Notes under the pieces: model-generated
The model's database searches: none
What the model was told of the DNA's origin: nothing
Seen by the model: only the letters and a program-made list of their open reading frames with translations
Translations under genes and position numbers: made by a program
Shown: positions 25,752-33,191 of the stretch, piece by piece
Position numbering within the stretch: position 1 is the stretch's first letter
Layout of the letters: each line of letters begins with the position of its first letter
Assembly: GCA_963775295.1 (NCBI GenBank)
Contig: CAVZIK010000006.1
Location: 248,001-312,000, forward strand
Direction of reading: 5' to 3'
From: JAMDEO01 sp963775295
GTDB taxonomy: Bacteria > Actinomycetota > Thermoleophilia > RBG-16-64-13
DNA length: 64,000 nt

Positions 25752-26081
25752 ATGGGCAAGAAAGGGCTGCTAATCAACTACGACTACTGCACCGGGTGCC
25801 ACGCCTGCGAGGTGGCGTGCAAGCAGGAGCACGGATATCCCGCCGGGGTTTGGGGAATCATGGTGAAGGAGTTCACCCATCAATCCGGCGACAGGGTGCA
25901 GGTGGACTTTCTTCCCTTCCCTACCGAGATGTGCGATCTCTGCGGAGCACGAACCCACGAAGGCGAACAACCTTCCTGCGTCAAGCACTGTATGTCCGCT
26001 TGCATGACTTATGGGGACGTGAACGACTTGGTGAAAGTCCTCGAGACTACTCCGAGGAGCGCGATCTTCGCGCCCAGATGA
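25752..26081 (+). CDS. small two-cluster ferredoxin-like partner of the molybdopterin enzyme
   Basis: 109 residues, starting 1 bp after the large-subunit stop (GGAGGGGAGTGAG upstream). The first cluster motif is CTGCHACEVACKQEHG (about 13-28), the second is CDLCGARTHEGEQPSCVKHC (about 60-79). Typical electron-transfer subunits of this enzyme class have four clusters and 180-280 residues; this one is a half-size version without membrane anchor. It would pass electrons between the molybdenum enzyme and a soluble carrier. Confidence 0.85.
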   Translation: MGKKGLLINYDYCTGCHACEVACKQEHGYPAGVWGIMVKEFTHQSGDRVQVDFLPFPTEMCDLCGARTHEGEQPSCVKHCMSACMTYGDVNDLVKVLETTPRSAIFAPR

Positions 26082-26268
26082 TCGCCGATACTTAGACGAG
26101 GCAGCCGCAGAATGAGCGGCGGCGCCAAGTACAGACCGACGTGTCTCTTCGAGAGCCGGTCGGCCGAGTCTCGGAGATGCATCGGAGATCCTGTTCGCAG
26201 GAAGTTGGGCCGTGGGCTAATCTGGTATTTTTGGCAGCACGCCCAAAACTTTCGTCTTGGAGTTTCCT

Positions 26269-28302
26269 TTGACTGATCCGACGCTTACCGATTATGGCTT
26301 CATCCGCCCCCGGAGGGCACTTGCGCATAGCGAGGAGGAGGCTGTATCGCTTGCGGCCGAGATGGGCTACCCAGTCGCCCTCAAGATAGAGTCGCCCGCC
26401 ATCCTTCATAAGACCGACATTGGTGGGGTTGAGCTCGCGCTGACCTCCGGGGAAGCCGTGCGCGCCGCCTACCGGCGGATCATGCGAGCGGCAGCGCATC
26501 ATGCTCCTGAGGCTCCCGTCGAGGGAATCCGCATCGAGGAGATGATCACCGACGGTTTCGAGATCATCATCGGGCTCAAGCGCGATCCTCAGTTCGGACC
26601 GGTCGTCATGTTCGGCCTCGGTGGGATATTCACCGAACTTCTCGAGGACGTCAGCTTCCGAGTGCTCCCGCTTACCCGGGATGATGCGGCCCAGATGATC
26701 GCCGAGACAAGAGGGTCGCGAATTCTCCGGGGCTTTCGCGGTCAGATTCCCGTGGCGCCCGAACTCCTCGTCGACCTGCTGATGCGAGCGGCTAGTTTCG
26801 GACTCGGCTTGGGCGACCGCCTGGAATCGGTGGATTTCAACCCCATAGTCGTATGGGCCGACCAGCATCGGGTGCTCGACTTCAAGGTGGTCCTGACCGC
26901 TGAGCCGGCCGAGCCCGCGCGCCCCTTCCGAGAAATCGATACCTCCCACTTGGACACTTTCTTTAAGGCTCGCTCGGTAGCGGTAATTGGGGCCTCGGCA
27001 ACGCCGGGCAAGATCGGATACGCGGTTCTCGAGAGTCTGGCCAAGTTCGAATATCAAGGTGAAGTCTTTCCAGTCAACCCGGGGCGCGACAACATCTTGG
27101 GGCTTCGGGCCTACCCCACTCTGAGCGACATCCCCGAGGCGGTGGAACTCGTGGTGTGCACGGTGGACCTGGCGGTGGTGCCTGACCTCATACGCGAATG
27201 CGCCACCGGCGGCGTGCATAATCTAGTCGTCGTTTCCGGAGGCGGCAAGGAGTTGGGCGGTGAACGGGCCGTCATGGAAGCTGAAGTTCGCCGCCTCTCC
27301 CGCGATCTCGATGTTCGGGTCATCGGGCCCAACTGTATCGGCGTTTTTGACGGAATCAGCAGGCTAGATACCTTCTTCCAGCCCCAGAGCCGCATGGCGC
27401 GTCCTCCCGCCGGCAGGGTGGCGATGATGAGCCAGTCGGGCACCATTGGTATCGCCTTCCTCGAGGACATGGTCCCCTGCGGCATGAGCAAGTTCGTAAG
27501 CTATGGCAACCGAGCCGACGTGGACGAGGCCGACCTTCTGGTCTATCTTGCCGACGACCCCGACACCGGAGTGATCGCCCTCTATGTCGAGGGGTTTGAG
27601 AATGGGCGGGCCTTCCTGGACGCCGCAAGGCGTGCTTCGGCTCGCAAGCCGGTGGTGATCTTCAAATCGGGACGCACGCCGTCTGCGGCCAAGGCCGCTC
27701 TCACCCATACCGGGTTCTTCGCCGGTTCCTACAAAGTGGCTGAAGGCGCCTTCCGGCAGGCCGGTTTGATAACGGTCGACAGTTACGAGGAGTTGGTCGC
27801 GATCTCCAAGGCGCTCGCGCTTCAGCCGCGAGCCCTCGGCCCCCGCGTCGCTATGGTAGGCAACGGTATTGGGACCACGGTCCAGGCCCTCGACATCCTG
27901 AACACGAATGGACTGGAGTTGGCGACTCTGTCCGATGCCACCCTCGAGCATCTTGCCGCCGTCTATCCTTCCTTCTACATCGTGGCGAACCCGCTCGATG
28001 TCACCGGATCGGGTAGCAGCTCGGACTACGAGGTGGGGATACGGGCGCTTCTGGACGACCCGGGTGTGGATATCGTCATGCCATGGTTGGTGTTCCAAGA
28101 CGTACCTCTCAACGAGGACGTGCCGGAGAAGCTCGGCCTCCTAAACCGAACAGCCGCGAAGCCCATCCTTTGCGGAGCCACCGGCGGAGAATTCACGCAC
28201 CGTATGGCCGCGGCCATCGAAGCGCAGGGAGTGCCGGTCTTCTACAGCGTTCGCGACTGGGTGGCCGCCGCGCGGGGTATCGCATCGATTCGAGGCCGGT
28301 GA
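26269..28302 (+). CDS. ADP-forming acyl-CoA synthetase (ATP-grasp first, CoA-binding second)
   Basis: Converts acyl-CoA, ADP and phosphate to the free acid, CoA and ATP, giving substrate-level phosphorylation. TTG 26269 is preferred because TTGGAG ends six bases upstream; a TTG at 26257 is in frame. The 677 residues begin with an ATP-grasp domain (YPVALKIESPAILHKTDIGGVELAL, MFGLGGIFTELLEDVSFRVLPL, VDFNPIVVW), followed at about residue 235 by the CoA-binding domain (FKARSVAVIGASATPGKIGYAVLESL) and the ligase domains with MMSQSGTIGIAFLEDM. The catalytic His is probably in KAALTHTGFFAGSYKV. Many bacterial fused forms have the reverse order. The acid made is unknown; acetate or an aromatic acid are possible. 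Confidence 0.88.
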   Translation: MTDPTLTDYGFIRPRRALAHSEEEAVSLAAEMGYPVALKIESPAILHKTDIGGVELALTSGEAVRAAYRRIMRAAAHHAPEAPVEGIRIEEMITDGFEIIIGLKRDPQFGPVVMFGLGGIFTELLEDVSFRVLPLTRDDAAQMIAETRGSRILRGFRGQIPVAPELLVDLLMRAASFGLGLGDRLESVDFNPIVVWADQHRVLDFKVVLTAEPAEPARPFREIDTSHLDTFFKARSVAVIGASATPGKIGYAVLESLAKFEYQGEVFPVNPGRDNILGLRAYPTLSDIPEAVELVVCTVDLAVVPDLIRECATGGVHNLVVVSGGGKELGGERAVMEAEVRRLSRDLDVRVIGPNCIGVFDGISRLDTFFQPQSRMARPPAGRVAMMSQSGTIGIAFLEDMVPCGMSKFVSYGNRADVDEADLLVYLADDPDTGVIALYVEGFENGRAFLDAARRASARKPVVIFKSGRTPSAAKAALTHTGFFAGSYKVAEGAFRQAGLITVDSYEELVAISKALALQPRALGPRVAMVGNGIGTTVQALDILNTNGLELATLSDATLEHLAAVYPSFYIVANPLDVTGSGSSSDYEVGIRALLDDPGVDIVMPWLVFQDVPLNEDVPEKLGLLNRTAAKPILCGATGGEFTHRMAAAIEAQGVPVFYSVRDWVAAARGIASIRGR

Positions 28303-28325
28303 GGCAGACCAAGACGCCTGTCAGC

Positions 28326-28348
28326 TTGGCCGGCAGTAGATCGGCCAA
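28326..28348. terminator. hairpin between convergent synthetase and ferredoxin genes
   Basis: TTGGCCG (28326-28332) and CGGCCAA (28342-28348) with a nine-base loop, followed by a short A-run on the plus strand. It lies in the 58-bp gap between the two stop codons. Confidence 0.45.
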
Positions 28349-28360
28349 AAAGCGGCTGCG

Positions 28361-28573
28361 CTACTTATACACTGTGATGGCCGCGTCCGGGCACATGAGC
28401 GCGCAGCGGCAGCAAGCAGTACATATCTCGTCGACGTTACCCGCGCAGATCTCGGCCGGATGGTGGCCTGATTGGTTCAGGCCCGGAGAGATCGCGAGCA
28501 CCTGCTTCGCGCAGAAGGCCACGCACAGACCGCAACCCTTGCAGCTTTCCCTATCTATTGTTACAGAACCCAT
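28361..28573 (-). CDS. 2[4Fe-4S] ferredoxin
   Basis: 70 residues with two cluster motifs, CKGCGLCVAFCAKQVL near 11-26 and CTACCRCALMCPDAAI near 51-66. The spacing and length resemble the delta-type ferredoxin subunit of 2-oxoacid:ferredoxin oxidoreductases, but no alpha, beta or gamma subunits are nearby, so it more likely acts as a free low-potential carrier. Monocistronic and convergent with the acyl-CoA synthetase. Confidence 0.88.
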   Translation of the reverse strand: MGSVTIDRESCKGCGLCVAFCAKQVLAISPGLNQSGHHPAEICAGNVDEICTACCRCALMCPDAAITVYK

Positions 28574-28784
28574 TCGGGAATCTTACAGCATTTTGACACC
28601 TGACGACCTGCAGGGCCCGGCCTTCAGTACAAGACGGTAAGCGGCCCCAGTCGCGCCTATTGGAAGTGCGTGGGGCCCGAGGAGGTGTATCTATGCTACC
28701 GAGGACTCCCCCGAACCTCTGACTCCAAGAGGATCGTCCTTGCCCTGGCCTCTTTTGTCCGCTTGGACCCGCGGGAAGACTCTC

Positions 28785-28817
28785 GGGGCGCCCCGCAGCG
28801 AAGCCGCGGGGCGCCCC
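28785..28817 (-). terminator. GC-rich hairpin at the end of the transhydroxylase operon
   Basis: GGGGCGCCCCGC (28785-28796) pairs with GCGGGGCGCCCC (28806-28817) around a nine-base loop. It starts 18 bp past the stop of the last gene of the minus-strand operon. No T-tract follows. Confidence 0.55.
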
Positions 28818-28835
28818 AAAAGCGTGGCATGGGGA

Positions 28836-29660
28836 CTAAGTAAGAGGGATATCGCCTAAGTTGATATCCAGTTCCGTAGTGTCCAGACCCTCGAAGGTCT
28901 TGACTCTCCCTCCGTGCCGCAACTCCAGGTCGAAGACGCCGTCCTTGAGTCCCTCGAACCAGAAGTCGCCGTAGTTGTCGGTCTCGATCGTGTGAGTCTC
29001 TCCGCCGCCGCTCTCTGTAAGCGTACCCGCGGCTCCGATGACAACCTCTTCCTCAACCGGGTCGTACAAGGTGCCAGCGATGAACTTCTTGGGCACGTTG
29101 AGGTAGTAGACCCGGGGCTGGACAGTATCTTTCAGCTCCGGTTTCCACACTTCGCCTGCCGCCATGAGCGCCTGGGCGTCCTCCTCGTCCATGAAACGGA
29201 TCGCCAGGGTGGGACAGGCATCGACGCACCTGGGCTCAGTCCAGCCGCTGTCCAGCAAGTGGGCGCAACCCGTGCACTTCTGGGCGAGATTGAGATCCTC
29301 GTTGAAGAAGATAGTGTGGTACGGACAAGCGTCGACGCAGTTCCTGCAGCCCGTGCACTTGTTGGTGTCGATGATGACGAGGCCGTCATCACGTTTATAG
29401 ATGGCCCCCGGTATGGGGCAGGATTCGATGCACGGAGCGACGTCGCAGTGCATGCAAAGGTGAGGCCGATAGGCCACCTTGACCTTCGGCACCGTGCCGC
29501 GCACCCTCTCCGTGAGCTTGAGCCAGAACTGTCCTATCTCCGGTTGCGGCTTGGCGATGGGAGCCCAGTCGTTGCCGCAGTGCTCGTCCTTGCAGGCGAA
29601 CTGGCACGTGTGGCACCCGTTGCAAATCGACAGATCGATGACAAATACCTTCTTGCCCAT
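28836..29660 (-). CDS. AthS-like iron-sulfur subunit of molybdenum enzyme 1 (four clusters)
   Basis: 274 residues, start 2 bp after the large-subunit stop. All four ferredoxin motifs are intact: CNGCHTCQFACKDEHCG, CMHCDVAPCIESCP, CTGCRNCVDACPYHT and CTGCAHLLDSGWTEPRCVDACP. The C-terminal roughly 75 residues (TIETDNYGDFWFEGLKDGVFDLELRHGG) form a transthyretin/carboxypeptidase-regulatory-like beta domain, the same add-on as in the small subunit of Pelobacter acidigallici pyrogallol-phloroglucinol transhydroxylase. Unlike that protein and the paralogue at 32364, it keeps the fourth cluster, so it can form a complete electron wire. This suggests a redox reaction such as reductive dehydroxylation for enzyme 1. 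Confidence 0.85.
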   Translation of the reverse strand: MGKKVFVIDLSICNGCHTCQFACKDEHCGNDWAPIAKPQPEIGQFWLKLTERVRGTVPKVKVAYRPHLCMHCDVAPCIESCPIPGAIYKRDDGLVIIDTNKCTGCRNCVDACPYHTIFFNEDLNLAQKCTGCAHLLDSGWTEPRCVDACPTLAIRFMDEEDAQALMAAGEVWKPELKDTVQPRVYYLNVPKKFIAGTLYDPVEEEVVIGAAGTLTESGGGETHTIETDNYGDFWFEGLKDGVFDLELRHGGRVKTFEGLDTTELDINLGDIPLT

Positions 29661-29662
29661 AG

Positions 29663-32320
29663 TTACCTCTCCCCCTCGACCCAGGCGTTGAAGTGCAGCC
29701 CGGAAGCCGCGTCGTATTCACGTGCAAAGGGCTCGGGATACTCTCTTCTCCACCGGTCCATCTGGTCCATACTCACTCGCTCCACCTCGACCAAGAACGC
29801 GGTCGTCGCCTGGCCGGCGGCATGCCTTGAAGTCAGCGCTTCCGGCGTGATGGTATTGATGGCGCCGCCGCGATCCAGCCTGCCGGGGATGATGTAGTCA
29901 GTCCGGGCACCGTGATCGATGGACACCGCACCCGCCATAACCCTCTCGAACACGAGGGCGCCGCACAGCACACCGCCGCGCTCGTTGTAGACTCGGACGA
30001 TGTCGCCGTTCTGTATGCCTCGGGCGGCGGCGTCGGCGGTGTTGATCCACACCGGTTCGTAGAGATAGCCGTCGAATCCTCTCACCTTGCCGGTCATCGC
30101 TTCCTTGCTCCAAGGGATGTCGTCGGCCTGGGCGTGTACTCTCCACCGACCGTGGTTCGAGAGGACCAGCAGCGGATACGCCTGAGCCCTCTTGCTCGAC
30201 ATCCGCTCATCGTGTGAAATGCCCTTCTCGATCCACTTGGGATAAGGCGGGCGCTCCTCATCGCAGGGGAAGGCTTGGTCGAGGCTCTCCGAGTAGAACT
30301 CGAGCTTACCGGTCGGAGTGGGCAGCGGATTGGCCTCGGGATCTTTGTAGAAGTCGTAAAGACCAGCGGGCCACTTCTCCCAATCTTTCGCGACCGGTAT
30401 GACAAAGTAGTCCTTTTCTTGGAACTCCTCCCAGGGAATGATCTTGTCGAACTTCATACCCGTGTAGGTCTCGTGGATGAGGTCGTTGACGCTATAGCCC
30501 TCGGTGACCGCTTCTTCCATGCCGAGCTTCTTGGCCACCTCGACGATAGCCTCGTAGTCACTTTTGGATTCCCCGACAGGCTCGATGGCTTGCCGCATGA
30601 GAATGACACTCTGGAAGCTGTCGCCGTCGCGGAGACACGGGGAGATGTCGTCCACCTCAAGAGTGGTGTTTGTGGGCAGTACGATATCCGCGAAAAGGCA
30701 GTCGTTTTCCAACCAGGGGTGCTGAGCGACAACGCACTCGATCTTGGGGTCTCTGACCGTCTCGGCTATGTCGTTGCCACAGTTCCAGCAAGTCTGGCGG
30801 CAGGGGGTGTCAGTCCACATCATGTGGAACTCAGTCCCGCCCTGCTCTTTGGGGATGGGATAGGTGTACTTCTTGTACTGGTCGGAGGTGGGTTCCTCGT
30901 GTCCGCCCGTCCCCCAGAAGTCGACGGTCCCCTTCTTGATGGCCTCTTCGATAAGAGTTTTCGGAACCATCTGCTTGCCCCACGCGGTGGGAGTGCCCCT
31001 GTGGGGCTTGAGAATGCGCTCGCCGGCGGGGGTGCCCACGAGGTTCTCAAACGTACCCATGTGGTCCTTGCCACCGGCGATGATGTTCTTGGGCATGCCC
31101 GTATAGGCGATTTGGGCTTGATGGACGCCCGGTTTACCCAGACCCTGCATGCCCAGAAGCACGCACTCCAGACGAGCGGGTTCGTGCGCGTAGGGACCGC
31201 GGGCCATGCCACCGGCGAAGTAGTGCCCGATGGTGACTACTTTCTGGGCCCAGTCGCGAGCGAGGGCCTTGATGGTCCAGGTCGGGACGCCACATTTCGG
31301 AGACGCCCACTTCGGGGTTTTGGGTATACCGTCTTCCTCGCCAAGGACGTACGCTTGGATCTTGTCGAAACCGACCGTGTGAGTCGCGACATATTCCTTG
31401 TCGTAGGTGCCTTCCGTGATCCACACGTACATGACGGCAAGCTGCAGGGCGGCGTCGGTGTTGGGGAGAACAGGTATCCACTTGTCTCCGTGGATGCAGG
31501 CCGAGTAGTTGAGGTCGGGGCAGATGTAGATTTGCTTGATGCCTGCTTGCGACCAGAAATACAACAGCCGGCTGGCGAGCTGACCGCGGAAGCCCCAGTG
31601 AGTGGTCTCCGGGTCGCCGCCCCACACCACAACCATGTCGCTGTTCTCGGAGATGTCTTTGACCACGTTGTCGGCGGGCGCCATCATGCCGATGAAGCCC
31701 TTGCCCCACACGTGCTTGGCTCCCCAGTACCAGCCTTCCCAGCTGTCCGGGTTCCGCACCTGCTGCGTGAAACCGCCCATCTTGTCGAAAAGCAGCGTGG
31801 AGCAACCGTGGGGCGCATGGATCATCTTGCACTCGCCGTGGCCGTCGCCTTGCACGAGGATGCCCAACGGGCCGTACTCTTTGTGTATACGTTTGATCTC
31901 GGCTGCGAGGAGGTCGGTGGCCTCATCCCAAGAGATACGGACGAACTTGCTCTTGCCACGGTTCTGCGTGTTCCGTTCCCCGTTGGGATCCCAGTCCACC
32001 CGCTTGAGGGGGTACTTGATCCGGTTGGGAGAATAAGTCCGCTTCTTGTACGCCAGGCTCCAGGGAGCCGGGACGGATTTCATGAGCGGCTCGAAGGTCT
32101 TGCCGTTTCTGGTGATCTTCCAGGGGTTGAAACTCTCGCCGTCATACTTCTCGTCCCAATGCAACGGCCTAATGCGAATGACCTTGCCGTTCTTGACATC
32201 CACGGCGCACGGGGAGGCCCCGAAGATTCCCCCGCTCAGGCCGAGGGCCTTGAGCACCGTCTTGTCTATGGTCGTATCCGGGCCCTGTATGTTCGTTGAC
32301 TCGTTCTCGTTGGCTGGCAT
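29663..32320 (-). CDS. transhydroxylase/dehydroxylase-type molybdopterin enzyme 1, large subunit
   Basis: Start ATG 32320 (MPANENESTN) with GGGGG six bases upstream; 885 residues, cytoplasmic (no Tat signal). It belongs with the transhydroxylase large subunit AthL: KITRNGKTFEPLMKSVPAPWSLAYKKRTYSPNRIKYPLKRVDWDPNGERN, and RNPDSWEGWYWGAKHVWG with D192, S193 and W194 at the positions of AthL Asp174, Ser175 (Mo ligand) and Trp176. His161 in GDGHGE matches AthL His144. The FPGY motif containing AthL Tyr404 is absent; the aligned stretch reads YTGMPKNIIAGG. No N-terminal Fe-S cluster. With its four-cluster partner it may be a reductase acting on a phenolic ring rather than a transhydroxylase. The substrate is not known. 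Confidence 0.85.
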   Translation of the reverse strand: MPANENESTNIQGPDTTIDKTVLKALGLSGGIFGASPCAVDVKNGKVIRIRPLHWDEKYDGESFNPWKITRNGKTFEPLMKSVPAPWSLAYKKRTYSPNRIKYPLKRVDWDPNGERNTQNRGKSKFVRISWDEATDLLAAEIKRIHKEYGPLGILVQGDGHGECKMIHAPHGCSTLLFDKMGGFTQQVRNPDSWEGWYWGAKHVWGKGFIGMMAPADNVVKDISENSDMVVVWGGDPETTHWGFRGQLASRLLYFWSQAGIKQIYICPDLNYSACIHGDKWIPVLPNTDAALQLAVMYVWITEGTYDKEYVATHTVGFDKIQAYVLGEEDGIPKTPKWASPKCGVPTWTIKALARDWAQKVVTIGHYFAGGMARGPYAHEPARLECVLLGMQGLGKPGVHQAQIAYTGMPKNIIAGGKDHMGTFENLVGTPAGERILKPHRGTPTAWGKQMVPKTLIEEAIKKGTVDFWGTGGHEEPTSDQYKKYTYPIPKEQGGTEFHMMWTDTPCRQTCWNCGNDIAETVRDPKIECVVAQHPWLENDCLFADIVLPTNTTLEVDDISPCLRDGDSFQSVILMRQAIEPVGESKSDYEAIVEVAKKLGMEEAVTEGYSVNDLIHETYTGMKFDKIIPWEEFQEKDYFVIPVAKDWEKWPAGLYDFYKDPEANPLPTPTGKLEFYSESLDQAFPCDEERPPYPKWIEKGISHDERMSSKRAQAYPLLVLSNHGRWRVHAQADDIPWSKEAMTGKVRGFDGYLYEPVWINTADAAARGIQNGDIVRVYNERGGVLCGALVFERVMAGAVSIDHGARTDYIIPGRLDRGGAINTITPEALTSRHAAGQATTAFLVEVERVSMDQMDRWRREYPEPFAREYDAASGLHFNAWVEGER

Positions 32321-32363
32321 GTAGTTCCCCCTACTCCGCCGATGTTCGCAATGCAAGCTTGAA

Positions 32364-33188
32364 TTACAGGACTATCTCTCCCAAGTAGATAGATGTGGTC
32401 GTCTTTACTTCGAATTGCCGGTCGCCGCGGCCCGGAGCCGACACCGTGACCGTATATTCCTCGCCGCCCGGCAGGCCCTCGAATTCGAAGTCGCCGAAGC
32501 GATCGGTCGTCGCCGTCTTCCTTTCTCCTCCGCCCTCGAGATGGACTGTCACGCCCATGGCACACTCGTCGATGTCGCCAAAGATCACGCAGCCCGCCAC
32601 GAAGTTCTTGGGGAGGCCGATGTAGCGCACCTTCTCGCCCAGACCGTATTCCGGGTGTGGAGTTTCTGTGGCGGTTGCGGCAAGAATCCTGGAGATCTCG
32701 CTGTCTGGGTCGTCCAGATCTCCGAAGACAAGGGCGGCGGTGGGACAAGCCTCGACGCACCGAGGCTCCTTCCACCCCTGGTCGAGCAGATGCGCACACA
32801 ACGTGCACTTCTGAGCTACCTGCTCGGTCTCGTTCCAGTAGATCCTCCGGTACGGACAGCTGGAGACGATGTCTTTTTGGCCCGCGGCTTTCGTTGGGTC
32901 GATGAGCACGATACCGTCATCCCGTCGATATACAGCTCCATCTTTGGAGGCCTCCACGCAGGCAGCGTCCTCGCAGTGCATACAGGGAACAGCGGTGTAG
33001 TCCGCCTTGACCTTGGGAAACGTGCCCCGCTCCTTGTGCACGATGCGCATCCAGTCGTGACCGGTCATCGGCTGAGGCGCAGAGTATCCAGGATGGGCGA
33101 TACCGCAGTACTCGTCTTTGCAGGCGAGGAAGCAGTTATAACAACCGTTGCACCTGGTGACGTCGACGACCATTCCGTATCTAGTCAC
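32364..33188 (-). CDS. AthS-like iron-sulfur subunit of molybdenum enzyme 2 (three clusters)
   Basis: 274 residues, start 3 bp after the large-subunit stop. It closely follows the Pelobacter transhydroxylase small subunit: CNGCYNCFLACKDEYCG, then CMHCEDAACVEASKDGAVYRRDDGIVLIDPTKAAGQKDIVSSCPY, then CTLCAHLLDQGW. In the second and third motifs the fourth Cys of one and the first three of the other are replaced (EASKDG; KAAGQKDIV), the same loss of one cluster known for AthS, leaving three. The C-terminal beta domain (TTDRFGDFEFEGLPGGEEYTVTVSAPG) is present. This supports a true transhydroxylase-type, net redox-neutral reaction. Confidence 0.9.
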   Translation of the reverse strand: MTRYGMVVDVTRCNGCYNCFLACKDEYCGIAHPGYSAPQPMTGHDWMRIVHKERGTFPKVKADYTAVPCMHCEDAACVEASKDGAVYRRDDGIVLIDPTKAAGQKDIVSSCPYRRIYWNETEQVAQKCTLCAHLLDQGWKEPRCVEACPTAALVFGDLDDPDSEISRILAATATETPHPEYGLGEKVRYIGLPKNFVAGCVIFGDIDECAMGVTVHLEGGGERKTATTDRFGDFEFEGLPGGEEYTVTVSAPGRGDRQFEVKTTTSIYLGEIVL

Positions 33189-33191
33189 GGC

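Noticed and set aside
26092..27219. A 375-codon minus-strand frame across the acyl-CoA synthetase
   Set aside because: No recognisable protein features, and it is fully antisense to a conserved gene.
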